From: Bin87 sp965203985
GTDB taxonomy: Bacteria; Chloroflexota; Dehalococcoidia; Lucifugimonadales; UBA3495
Direction of reading: 5' to 3'
NCBI GenBank assembly: GCA_965203985.1
Contig: CBDBDS010000001.1
Span: 1 to 64,000 of the forward strand
DNA: 64,000 nucleotides
Part shown: positions 16,373 to 25,266 of the stretch, piece after piece
How positions within the stretch are numbered: the first letter of the stretch is position 1
How the letters are laid out: each line of letters begins with the position of its first letter
Notes under the pieces: generated by a model
Seen by the model: only the letters and a program-made list of their open reading frames with translations
The model's database searches: none
Told to the model about the DNA's origin: nothing
Position numbers and translations under genes: made by a program

Positions 16373-18718
16373 CTACCCGCCGTCCCGCTCCCACAGCGCT
16401 TCCAACACCGCTCCCGGGTTCATGGGCAGGCTCTCCAACCTGGCCCCCGTAGCCCGGGCAATGGCGTTGCCGATGGCGGCCATGGGCGGAACCAGCGACA
16501 CCTCGCCGACGCCGCGCACGCCCAGGGGATGACCCGGGTTCGGCACTTCGACGATGACCGTGTCGATCATGGGAAGGTCCAGCGCCGTGGGCATGCGGTA
16601 GTCCAGGAACGACGAGTTGAGCATCTGCCCGTCGTCGTCGAAGAAGTACTCCTCATTCAGCGCCCAGCCGATGCCCTGGACGGCTCCGCCCTGGATCTGT
16701 CCCTCCACGTAACTGGGGTGGATCGCCTTGCCGCAGTCCTGGATGGCGGTGAAGCGCAGCAGTTCCACCTTGCCGGTGTCGGGATCGACCTCAACGTCGG
16801 CGACGTTGATGGCAAAGGCGTTGCCGACGCCGGCCGGGTTGGCCGCGCCGTGCCCGACGATGGGGCCGCCGGTGCCATTGAGCCGCCGGGCCAACTGGTC
16901 GAAGGTCATGCGGAGGGCATCGTCGGAGCGGTGGGCTAGGGTGCCGTCCTCCTGGTACTCCACGTCCTCGACCGGAACGTCCCAGATGCGCGCGGCGCGC
17001 TCGATCATCTGACGGCGCACCTCCTCACCGGCCTGGTACACGGCGGTACCCATCTTGAAGGTGACGCCGCTGCCGCCGGCGCCGCTACTGTACCCGATGC
17101 TGTCGGTGTCCACGATGGACGGCTTGATGCGCTCGGCCGGCAGCCCCAGGACCTCCGCGACGTGCATTGCCATCGCCGCGCGAGACCCACCGATGTCGGG
17201 CGAACCCTCGATCAGGCTCACCGTGCCATCAGGCATGACGCTGGCCACCGCAGTGGCCGGACCGGTGCCGTTGAACCAGGCGCCGGCGGCGATGCCGCGG
17301 CCGGTGACACGGCCGGGCCCGGAGGGGTCGGGTACGGGCGACGCCAGATGCGGGTGTTCCTGGGTAGCCTGCAGGATTTCCACCATGCCGATACGCCGGA
17401 AGGCGGGGCCGCCAATCTGCCGGCTGCCTTCCTTGGACGCATTGTTGAGGCGGAACTCCACCGGGTCCACCCCCAGCTTCTCGCACAGCTCATCGATGGC
17501 CTGCTCGGCGGCAAACGACGCTGCCGGCGAACCGGGGGCGCGGTAGGCGGCCGCCTTGGGCACGTTGGTCACCACGTCGTAGCCCTCGACGAACCCGTTG
17601 GCGATGTCGTAGGGGGCGAACATGGTGCGGCAACCGCTGGGCACCGGCGAGCCGGGGAACGCTCCGGCTTCGTAGATCAGCGTCGCCTGGGCCGCCGTGA
17701 ACCGGCCGTCGCGGGTTCCGCCCACCTTGACCTTGATATGGCTGCTGGAGGTGGGGCCGGTGCCGGTGAACACCTCGGTGCGGGTCATGGCGATCTTGAC
17801 GGGGCGGCCGGTCTTGCGAGCCAACGCGCCAACGACGGGTTCCAGGTAGCAGCCGCCTTGTCCCTTTCCTCCAAACCCGCCGCCGATCTCCATGGGGACC
17901 ACGTTCACCTGGCCCACGGACACGCCCAGAATGCGGCTGGTGTGATCGCGCAGGGCGAAGTGTCCCTGGCTGCTGGCCCAGATGGTCACGGTGCCGTCAG
18001 TATTCCAGCGGGCGGTGGCGGAATGAGGCTCGATGTAACCCTGGTGGACCTGACGGGTGTGGTACTCCCGCTCCACGATGACGTCGGCTTCGGCGAAACC
18101 GGCCTCCAGGTCGCCGGAGGTGAACTGGAAGTGGTTGGACACGTTGGACCCGCCGGCCCCTTCTTCGGCCCAGCCACCCGAGCGCTGCGCCGGGTTGGAC
18201 AGGGTCATCAAGCGTTCGTGGACCGCCGGGGCGCCGTCGGCCATCGCCTCCTGGGCTGTGAGGACGGCGGGCAGCACCTCCCAGTCCACTTCGATCAGCG
18301 CCATAGCTTCCTCGGCCAGGTGTGGCGAGTCGGCGGCGATGGCGGCGACGGCATGTCCGCGGTACAAGGCCTTTTCGCGAGCCATCACGTTGCGGCTGTA
18401 GAAACCGTAGTTGACCGCGGCGCCTTCCTCCTGGTCCTTAATCTCGGCGGACACCTCGGGGAAATCGGCGGACGTCACTACGGCATGGACGCCGGGCAAT
18501 GCCAACGCCTTACTGGCATCGATGCCGCGAATGCGGGCGTGGGCGTGAGGGCTGCGCAGGATCTTGCCGTGCAACATGCCGGGCAGGTGGATGTCGGCGG
18601 CGTAGCGGGCGCGGCCCATGACCTTGTCGGGGCCATCGTGGCGCACCGGGCGCGTGCCGACGACTCGGTAGTTTTCCTCGGGATCGGCGAGGACGATGTT
18701 GGGTTTGTAGTCAAGCAT
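16373..18718 (-). CDS. Xanthine dehydrogenase family molybdopterin-binding (large) subunit
   Basis: A 781-residue protein. MLDYKPNIVLADPE is taken as the start because GGGAGG lies about 10 nt upstream. The N-terminal aldehyde oxidase domain has GPDKVMGRARYAADIHLPG and SPHAHARIRGID. The cofactor-binding part shows EIGGGFGGKGQGGCYLEPV, AYRAPGSPAASFAAEQAIDEL, and near the C-terminus GVGEVSLVPPMAAIGNAIA with the catalytic Glu. Family enzymes hydroxylate aldehydes, purines, N-heterocycles or benzoyl-CoA thioesters using Mo-cytosine dinucleotide, and normally need FAD and 2Fe-2S partner subunits. No such genes flank it here, so it is an orphan in this window. It follows the Uma2 gene's start at 82 bp and shares its strand. 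Confidence 0.92.
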   Translation of the reverse strand: MLDYKPNIVLADPEENYRVVGTRPVRHDGPDKVMGRARYAADIHLPGMLHGKILRSPHAHARIRGIDASKALALPGVHAVVTSADFPEVSAEIKDQEEGAAVNYGFYSRNVMAREKALYRGHAVAAIAADSPHLAEEAMALIEVDWEVLPAVLTAQEAMADGAPAVHERLMTLSNPAQRSGGWAEEGAGGSNVSNHFQFTSGDLEAGFAEADVIVEREYHTRQVHQGYIEPHSATARWNTDGTVTIWASSQGHFALRDHTSRILGVSVGQVNVVPMEIGGGFGGKGQGGCYLEPVVGALARKTGRPVKIAMTRTEVFTGTGPTSSSHIKVKVGGTRDGRFTAAQATLIYEAGAFPGSPVPSGCRTMFAPYDIANGFVEGYDVVTNVPKAAAYRAPGSPAASFAAEQAIDELCEKLGVDPVEFRLNNASKEGSRQIGGPAFRRIGMVEILQATQEHPHLASPVPDPSGPGRVTGRGIAAGAWFNGTGPATAVASVMPDGTVSLIEGSPDIGGSRAAMAMHVAEVLGLPAERIKPSIVDTDSIGYSSGAGGSGVTFKMGTAVYQAGEEVRRQMIERAARIWDVPVEDVEYQEDGTLAHRSDDALRMTFDQLARRLNGTGGPIVGHGAANPAGVGNAFAINVADVEVDPDTGKVELLRFTAIQDCGKAIHPSYVEGQIQGGAVQGIGWALNEEYFFDDDGQMLNSSFLDYRMPTALDLPMIDTVIVEVPNPGHPLGVRGVGEVSLVPPMAAIGNAIARATGARLESLPMNPGAVLEALWERDGG

Positions 18719-18776
18719 AGAGCGGCGACCTCCCAGGCAATATCGTTGGAATATGCGGTGCCAGTAATTTACCACA

Positions 18777-18803
18777 AGGGGGCCGCCCTTTCGGACTGCC
18801 CCC
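18777..18803 (-). terminator. Possible intrinsic terminator
   Basis: On the minus strand GGGGGCAGTCC, a GAAA loop, and GGGCGGCCCCC form a GC-rich hairpin just downstream of the secreted-protein gene. The T-run that follows is weak (TTGT), so termination is plausible but not certain. Confidence 0.45.
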
Positions 18804-18835
18804 GGATCAGCAGACGATGGTTCCGGGAGGGCGTT

Positions 18836-19459
18836 CTAGCCGCGGTGGCCGTTCTTCCCCCAGCGGGTATCCCCATTGCCATCATCGTCGGCGTCCCCGT
18901 GGCCGTGACGACCGTGACGGCGCGAGACTTCAGGCAGTGAATCGGGGCGATTGTCGTGCCAGGCGTCCAGGGCATCGGACTCATCTTGCGTCAATTTCTC
19001 GTTTTCCACCAGTCTAGCCAGGAAATTGTCCACCTTGCCGGAATCGGAAGTGCCGGCGAGACGCAGGGCCAGCGCGCCGGAGTTGGCGGGCCGCTCGTCG
19101 AACCACGCGTTGGCCGCGTCAGCCTGCTCCTGCGTCAAGGTTTCATCCGAAACCAAAGCCGCCATACGTTCCTCGAATTTGGTGTTGGCTTGTTCGTCCG
19201 TGGCGGTCGCGAAAGCGGATTCCAGCGTGTCCTGCTCGATGCCCAGTATTTCCGCCACCCGCTCCATGACCGCGCTGCGGTTGCCTATGCCGGCCCGGGG
19301 CTCGTCGTGATCGTAACCCTGTTGCAGGACGTTGCCGATTACGTGGGACGGCGCGCCAGCGGCGAACACGGTGCCGCCAACCAACCCGACGGCCAGTAGC
19401 GCCGCTGACGCCATGACGACGAACCAACGCTTTCTGATATTGCGAATTCGGTTGAACAT
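18836..19459 (-). CDS. Secreted helical protein with His/Asp-rich tail
   Basis: A 207-residue protein starting at MFNRIRNIRKRWFVVMASA, with AGGAGG just upstream. A basic n-region and a hydrophobic stretch (ASAALLAVGLVGGTVFAAGA) form a signal peptide. The body has two similar helical units: VSDETLTQEQADAANAWFDERP and VENEKLTQDESDALDAWHDNRP. The tail, RHGRHGHGDADDDGNGD, could bind divalent metals. The 'LTQEQAD' pattern is common in small exported bacterial proteins of unknown function, some controlled by envelope stress systems. It lies next to a decayed two-component system that may once have controlled it. Confidence 0.72.
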   Translation of the reverse strand: MFNRIRNIRKRWFVVMASAALLAVGLVGGTVFAAGAPSHVIGNVLQQGYDHDEPRAGIGNRSAVMERVAEILGIEQDTLESAFATATDEQANTKFEERMAALVSDETLTQEQADAANAWFDERPANSGALALRLAGTSDSGKVDNFLARLVENEKLTQDESDALDAWHDNRPDSLPEVSRRHGRHGHGDADDDGNGDTRWGKNGHRG

Positions 19460-19549
19460 TTTTGCCTCCTGCGCCACCTGCGGTGCTAAGTCTGCCGGGT
19501 TGCGGCGGCGTCGATGAGTGCAGGGTAGGGATGCAACATTTAGAAATTG

Positions 19550-20570
19550 TTAATGCTCGTCGAGCGGCAGATCGAACCCGAACCGGCTGCCTGCTCCCTC
19601 TTGACTCTCCGCCCAAATGGTCCCGCCGTGGGCTTCCACCGGTTGCCGCGCGACGGTGAGGCCCAGGCCGGAACCGCCGGTGTCGCGTTCGCAGGACGGA
19701 TCGACACGGTACAGCCGGTCGAACACCCGGCGGAGTGTATCGGCCGGAGTGCCCGCACCGGTATCAGCAATAGATACCCCAGAGAGTCGCCTGCGTTTTC
19801 CGCGGCAAGGGCGATCGTGCCAGCCAGCGAAGTGTGGCCGACGGCGTTGTCCCTCAAATTGGCCAGGACCTGCTCGATGCGCAGGCGATCCAAGTCCATC
19901 GCGGGCAGGTAGTTAGGAACGGCGACCACCAGATCGACCCCGGCAGCCTCGGTTCGGGGTCGGAAGGATCCGGCGACCTGGGTCACGATATCGGCCACGG
20001 AGACCGGTTCCCGGGGAAGTCAAAGTCTCGCGCCTCCCTGACGGCGAGCACGCGGAGATCGTCCACCAGCCGGTTGAGGTGCACGGTTTGGCGGCGCGCG
20101 GTGTCCCGGCTTTCAGCGTCGGGCGCGATCAGGCCGTCCCGCGTGGCCTCGATGTAACCCTGGATGTTGGTAAGCGGAGTGCGCAGATCGTGGGCCACAT
20201 CGGCCACCATGTTGCGGCGCCGGCGCTCCGAATCCTCCAGGGCGTCGGCCATGCCGTTGAAAGCGTGACCGAGTTCCGCCACCTCGTCGTCGCCCCGCAC
20301 CGCCGCCCGGCTGGACAGATTTCCGGTCCCAAATTCGCGGGCCGCCAGGGGCAGGCTGCCAATGGATGCGAGCATCCGCCGCGACATGAGGATAACCAGC
20401 AGGATGCTCGCCAGACCGGCCAGGTCGGGACTATCGGCGCGGGCCGCGTTGAGGCCAGACACGCCGTCGCTGGTGGTGGTGGTAACGGTGTGCCCGTCGT
20501 GCTCCAGGTATCGGCGCACAATCCGGGCGATGCCCGGATCGTCTTCGATCACCAGTATGTCGTTTGCCAT
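19550..20570 (-). pseudogene. Decayed two-component system: response regulator/histidine kinase remnant
   Basis: The frame starts as a response regulator (MANDILVIEDDPGIARIVRR and about 30 further receiver residues). It then passes directly, by an apparent in-frame deletion, into the second membrane segment, HAMP and HisKA domains of a sensor kinase (AGLASILLVILMSRRMLASI, then VADVAHDLRTPLTNIQGYIE with the phospho-acceptor His). A frameshift near 20010 moves the frame for VADIVTQVAGSFRPRTEAAG. Another near 19770 moves it again for VSIADTGAGTPADTLRRVFD, followed by GGSGLGLTVARQPVEAHGG, ending at the stop at 19550-19552. So the DNA-binding half of the regulator and the sensor N-terminus are lost and the ATPase domain is broken. 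It is almost certainly non-functional. Confidence 0.85.
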
Positions 20571-20651
20571 TTCACACACCAGCCCGTCGGGAGCGGCCGG
20601 CGTACAGGATAAAGACGGGCGCCCATTTCAAGCAAACCGCGTCTCGACAAC

Positions 20652-20811
20652 GTAACTGTTCAGCATTCAGCAGGTTGTCATTGCGAGGCACTTGCGCCGT
20701 GGCAATCTCGACACCACAGCAGCAACGTCTGCCCCGAAGGACTCCCCTACACCAACGAGATTGCCGCGCTTCGCTCGCAATGACGCTTTCCCCGCAACTC
20801 TGAACACTTAT
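20652..20811. repeat. MITE-like dispersed element, copy 1
   Basis: A non-coding element of about 160 bp with imperfect terminal inverted repeats (GTAACTGTTCAG at the left; the right end reads inward as ATAAGTGTTCAGAG). It is flanked by TCGACAAC at 20644-20651 and 20812-20819, a possible 8-bp target duplication. Its inner arms hold inverted 'CATTGCGAG..GGCAATCTCG' segments. By eye it matches the reverse complement of 26096-26254 at roughly 85%. Apart from this element, the 311-bp gap between the decayed kinase and NuoF holds nothing that I can name. Confidence 0.78.
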
Positions 20812-20881
20812 TCGACAACCCGTTGCCAACCGGCGGGAGGCCGCCGCCCAAAGCGGCCGACAGGCCGGCAAGGTTTACCGG

Positions 20882-22499
20882 CTATTCGTTGGACGCTATG
20901 CCCAGAGTATCCCCGTAAAAGTGCAGCAGACTGGTTACGGGATTGCCCGCCATCTGCCCCAGTCCGCACAGGGAAGCCGCCCCAACGATTTCGGCCAGAT
21001 CTCGCAGGTCTTGCAGGTCCGAATGTTTAGGCTCACCGGCGGCCAGTCGCCCCAATGCTTCCGCAATCCGAGGAGTGCCTTCGCGGCAGGGTGTGCACTT
21101 TCCGCAGGACTCGGCGGCGTTGTACTGGCTCAGGCGTGCGGCCACCTGGATCGGCGACGCCCGGTCGTCGAAGACGGTGATGCCCCCGGCGCCCATCACC
21201 ACGCCGCTGGCGTGAAGCATCCCGGGACGCAGGGGCACGTCCAACTCGCTGGACGGGAGCAGGCCGCTGGACGGCCCGCCCACTGCGGCGAACCCGGTGG
21301 CGCGTCCCTCGGGCACGCCACCGCCCACGAGATCGATGACCTGCCGAACCGTTGTGCCCATGGGCACCTCGGCCAGGCCGGGCCGCCGCACCGCTCCGCT
21401 GAGTGATACCAGCCGGGTACCTCGCGCTTCGTTGAGTCCAATCGACGCGAACCGGCGCGCGCCGCCCCGCAAGATCGCCGGCAGATTGGCGAGGGTCTCC
21501 GCGTTGTTGATGACCGTGGGTTCGCCGTAAAGCCCGGCATCGGTTGGGAACGGCGGCCGCAGGCGCGGTTCCCGTCGCCGGCCTTCAACCGTATTCAGCA
21601 GGGTCGTTTCTTCACCGCAAACATAACCGCCGGCGCCCCGGCGTATGGCCACCGCGCAGTCGAAGCCGCTGCCCAACACGTCTTCACCGACGAGGCCGGC
21701 TGCCTCGGCCAACGCGAGGGCCGCTGCCATCCGGTCCGCGGAAAGGTCGGCCTCGGCGTTGATGTAGATAACCACGTTCCCGGCCCCGGCCGCATAGGCT
21801 GCGATGACGGCCCCTTCGACAATGCGGTGAGGATTGCCCTCCATCAGGTGCCGGTCCTTGAAGACGCCCGGCTCGCCTTCCTCCGCGTTGACCACCAAGT
21901 GGCGCCGGGCCGCGTCGACCCGGCGCGCCGCCTGCCATTTGCGCGCCGCCGGGAAAATAAGCGCCGCCCCGACCCAGCAGCCCGGCTTCCAGGACCAGCG
22001 CGATAACCGCCTCGGGGGGCATCGACAGGGCATCGGCCAGCCCCATGTAGCCGGAACCGGCCACGTACTCGCCCAGGGAAACCGGATCCACGCTGCCGAT
22101 GCCCTCCATCAGGGCGATGTGCTGATTCGAGAAAAACTCTTCCAGATCGGACCGGGGACGCGCATGCTCGGACGCGCCGCCGTCCGCAGCCGCAACAATC
22201 TGCGAGAAATCCCCATCACCACCTACGCGGTCAAAAAACCGTGCCGTGCCGTCGGGCAGTTCCACGACAACCTGCGTCGCCGCGAAACACGCCCCATCGC
22301 AGCCGGCCGCCACCACGGCCACGTCGTCGCGACCTTGAAAAAATTGCGCCAACCGCCGGTGGACGTCGTCCGCCCCGACCGCCTGGCTGCAATGGCCCCA
22401 CTGGACCACCACGCGGGTGATGTCCGCCACCACCGCGTTGCGTTCGAGCGCAGCGTCGTGCATCGCTTGCCAGGCAAGCAGGCAATCCGGAGTGGTCAT
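20882..22499 (-). pseudogene. NADH-quinone oxidoreductase subunit F-like protein (frameshifted)
   Basis: The gene begins at MTTPDCLLAWQAMHDAAL (ATG overlapping the NuoE-like stop as ATGA). It runs through an N-terminal thioredoxin-like region with a degenerate 2Fe-2S site, then VLEAGLLGRGGAYFPG. There, near 21945-21955, one extra G shifts the frame. The correct continuation (AARKWQAARRVDAARRHLVV, then NAEEGEPGVFKDRH) follows in the next frame to the stop. FMN and NADH site motifs (GAGGYVCGEETTLLNTVEG) and the 4Fe-4S motif (ESCGKCTPCREGT, then SLCGLGQ) are intact. It should oxidise NAD(P)H within a NuoEF-type module of a dehydrogenase or hydrogenase. The single-base lesion may be a sequencing or assembly error rather than true decay. 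Confidence 0.8.
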
Positions 22500-23008
22500 A
22501 CGGCGGCGTTCTCGATGAGGGTGGCCAGTTGTTCCGCGTCCACGCGGCCGTGCCAACCCCCGTTGATCCGAACGGCGGGAGCCAACCCGCACATGAAGGC
22601 GCAAGCGGTGGTGGTCACGTTGCACACGTCATCAGGATCCGGCTGTCGCAGGACCTCGTTCAGCAGTTCCTCGCTGCCCGATTGCCAACAAGCCAAGCCG
22701 GTGCACACAACTATGTCGCGCGGCTTTGGGGGTTCGAGGCGCAACTCAGTGTAGGAAGTCGCCGCTCCATAAACCTCGGAGGCCGGCACGCGGAGATGCC
22801 AGCCCACCACCTGCAGCGCCCACTCGGGCAGGTAGCCGTGTTCGTGTTGCAGGAAATGCAGCGCCGGGAGAAGGTTATCCCGGCTGCGCTCGGGGAAATG
22901 GCGTCGCAGCGCGCTGCGCAGGCCGGATTGGCGATCCCGGCGTTCGGCGTCCGCTGTCCCGTCGCTCGCCGGGTCAACTTCATCGCCACGCCGCCGCCGG
23001 CGTCCCAT
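22496..23008 (-). CDS. NuoE-like 2Fe-2S subunit
   Basis: A protein of about 170 residues; MGRRRRRGDEVD is chosen because GGAGGAAAC precedes this ATG (another ATG lies 18 nt upstream). After a charged N-terminus it has the NuoE fold: NLLPALHFLQHEHGYLPEWA, a helical segment, and VYGAATSYTELRLEPP. The thioredoxin-like 2Fe-2S site is complete: CTGLAC (C-x4-C) and later CAFMCGLAP (C-x3-C). It passes electrons between the FMN/4Fe-4S subunit and a partner. The stop overlaps the NuoF-like start by 4 nt (ATGA). No catalytic molybdenum, hydrogenase or membrane subunit lies beside it, so its complex is unknown. Confidence 0.87.
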   Translation of the reverse strand: MGRRRRRGDEVDPASDGTADAERRDRQSGLRSALRRHFPERSRDNLLPALHFLQHEHGYLPEWALQVVGWHLRVPASEVYGAATSYTELRLEPPKPRDIVVCTGLACWQSGSEELLNEVLRQPDPDDVCNVTTTACAFMCGLAPAVRINGGWHGRVDAEQLATLIENAAV

Positions 23009-23270
23009 GTTTCCTCCGGCCACCATTGCGGGATTATATCAGCCCTTATCGTTGAAACACATGTGATTAACATGTAGGTTAGCCAATGTGTTTGGATCAT
23101 ACGGATTTTCACCGATAGGTCTTGTAAGCGATGCGCTAGCAATGGTCGACTGCCTACCCGGTTGGGGAGGGTACTACTAACGCTAACCAGTGAACTTCCG
23201 TGCGCGTTTGACCCTCCGCCGGCGCGTTGCTAACATCCCACCATCGGAGCCCTTTACCTGGAGGAACGTG

Positions 23271-25214
23271 ATGCCCGTTGTCTCTGTTGATATCAAGACC
23301 CGCCAGCCGTACGCCGATGGCGCCTCGTTCGGCGCAACCGGCGATTACGAGCGTATCGACGGCGCGCTGGGGTTTGCGGTGGACCCTGGCAGTCCGGCCA
23401 ACTCGGCCATCGTCGACCTGGAGTATGCCCCGGTGGACGGCGACGGATGCGTCCGGTTCGAGTCTGACTTCACTCTGGTAGCGCCGCGGGATCCATCAAA
23501 GGGCAACGGTCGCGTGATCGTCGAAGTTGTCAATCGGGGCCGGCGTCGCACCGTCGCGTTTTTCAATCGCGGGCCGACGCCGCCGATCGACTCTGATGCC
23601 ATTCCCGAAGGCGATGGGTTCCTCCTCCGCCACGGGTACTCCGTGTTGTCCATTGGTTGGCAGTGGGACGTATACCGCAGCAATGCTCTGCTTGGCCTGG
23701 ACGCTCCGGGAATCAGCATCGATGGCCAGCCCGTAACCGGGCAGGCCTGCGTTGAGATGCGGCCCAACCTCAAGGAGCGAACTCGCCTGCTGGCAAACCG
23801 GGAGCATCAGCCGTACCCGGTGGCCGATACGAATGACCCCGACGCCATGCTGCTCGTGCGGGATTGGGAGGATGGTCCAGACACCGTGATCCCCCGGTCC
23901 CAATGGCATTTCCCGGACGCCGAGCACGTCACCCTGGAGTCAGGGTTCGAGCCGGGCAAGATCTACTACGTCATCTACACCGCGGCGAACCCCGTGGTGG
24001 TCGGCTGCGGCATGTTGGCCATCAGAGAGGCCGCTACCTGGTTACGCGTCTCCTCCGGGGACAACGCGGTGCACAACGGGTACGAGCGCGTTTATGGACA
24101 CGGCGTCTCGCAATGCGGACGGCTGCTCCGCCACATGCTTTACCTGGGCCTGAACCTGGACCAAAAGGGTCAGCGGGTGTTTGACGGCTTGCTGCCGCAC
24201 GTGGCCGGCGGGCGAATGGGCGAGTTCAACCACCGTTTCGCCCAGCCCTCGTGCCAATCCAACCCGGGTTTCGGGCACCAGTTCCCGTTCGCGGACGACA
24301 CGCTTGCGGATCCGCTCACGGAACAATCCGACGGTCTGCTCCGGCGACTGCGCGAACTGGACGCTGTGCCGAAGATCGTATACACCGACTCTGCCGCCGA
24401 GTACTGGAGGGGAGATGCTGCTCTAACCCACATCGACAGTACCGGCGTCCAGGACCTGGAACCGGCGCGGGAGACGCGGCGGTATCTGTTCGCCGGCACC
24501 CAACACCTGCCCGGCGACCCCGAGCTGATGGTGGGACAGGGTCCGGACGGTTCCACCGGCATGCATCCCTACAACGCGGTGGACTACATCCCGCTGCTCC
24601 GGGCGGCCCTGTTCAACCTCGACCGCTGGGTTTCCGATGGGACCGAGCCACCGCCCAGCCTGCACCCGACGCTGCACGACGGCACGGCGAAATCCGGGGC
24701 GGATTACCTGGCCAACTCGGTAACCGTACCCGGCCGAACCTTGCCGGACCCCGCTCGCCTGTGGCGTATTCGTGAAATCGACGTGGGGCCCTACGCCAAG
24801 CACGGAATCGCGTCTTACCCGGTGCGGGAAGGCCGGGAGTATGCCCACCTGGTTCCTGTCGCGGACGCCGACGGAAACGACGCGGCCGGGGTTCGATTGC
24901 CGGACCTCACCGTCCCCGTGGGCACTCACACCGGCTGGAACCTGCGGCATGCGGACACCGGATCTCCCGAGCAGCTGATCTCCATGCAGGGCTCAACCCA
25001 TTGGTTCCCGCCCACGGAGGCCCAACGCGACGCTGATGCCGACCCCCGCCCATCCCTCGAATCGCGCTATGCCAGCCGGGACGAGTACGCATCTAAGGTC
25101 AGGGAGGCTGCAACCAATCTGGCCGACGAACGCTATCTTCTCTCTGAAGATATCGACCTGGTGGTCAACTCGTGCCTGGAACGATACGCCTGCGCCGCCG
25201 GCGAAACCGGCTAG
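23271..25214 (+). CDS. Large alpha/beta hydrolase domain protein (Abhydrolase_10 type)
   Basis: A 647-residue protein starting at MPVVSVDIKTRQPYADGAS, with GGAGGAACG upstream. It has no signal peptide. The N-terminal beta-rich half (FGATGDYERIDGALGFAVDP) is followed by an alpha/beta hydrolase part with the nucleophile elbow YGHGVSQCGRLLRHMLYLGL (G-x-S-x-x-G) and the conserved MGEFNHRFAQPS region. The family is large and mostly uncharacterised; members sit near catabolic operons in Actinobacteria and Chloroflexota and are presumed esterases or lipases. The gene stands alone, 52 bp before dapB on the same strand. The substrate is unknown. Confidence 0.85.
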   Translation: MPVVSVDIKTRQPYADGASFGATGDYERIDGALGFAVDPGSPANSAIVDLEYAPVDGDGCVRFESDFTLVAPRDPSKGNGRVIVEVVNRGRRRTVAFFNRGPTPPIDSDAIPEGDGFLLRHGYSVLSIGWQWDVYRSNALLGLDAPGISIDGQPVTGQACVEMRPNLKERTRLLANREHQPYPVADTNDPDAMLLVRDWEDGPDTVIPRSQWHFPDAEHVTLESGFEPGKIYYVIYTAANPVVVGCGMLAIREAATWLRVSSGDNAVHNGYERVYGHGVSQCGRLLRHMLYLGLNLDQKGQRVFDGLLPHVAGGRMGEFNHRFAQPSCQSNPGFGHQFPFADDTLADPLTEQSDGLLRRLRELDAVPKIVYTDSAAEYWRGDAALTHIDSTGVQDLEPARETRRYLFAGTQHLPGDPELMVGQGPDGSTGMHPYNAVDYIPLLRAALFNLDRWVSDGTEPPPSLHPTLHDGTAKSGADYLANSVTVPGRTLPDPARLWRIREIDVGPYAKHGIASYPVREGREYAHLVPVADADGNDAAGVRLPDLTVPVGTHTGWNLRHADTGSPEQLISMQGSTHWFPPTEAQRDADADPRPSLESRYASRDEYASKVREAATNLADERYLLSEDIDLVVNSCLERYACAAGETG

Positions 25215-25266
25215 CGAACGGCACGATCACTGAAAGACATCCCATAATCGACGGCGAGGTGCAGCA

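Noticed and set aside
17162..18940. 592-codon plus-strand open frame
   Set aside because: It lies opposite the molybdenum hydroxylase gene, and its composition (Gly, His, Val, Arg rich, no motifs) is typical of an antisense shadow in GC-rich DNA.
20572..20871. Short minus-strand frame containing SVIASEARQSR
   Set aside because: This peptide comes from translating the dispersed CATTGCGAGCG repeat and is a well-known false gene signature.
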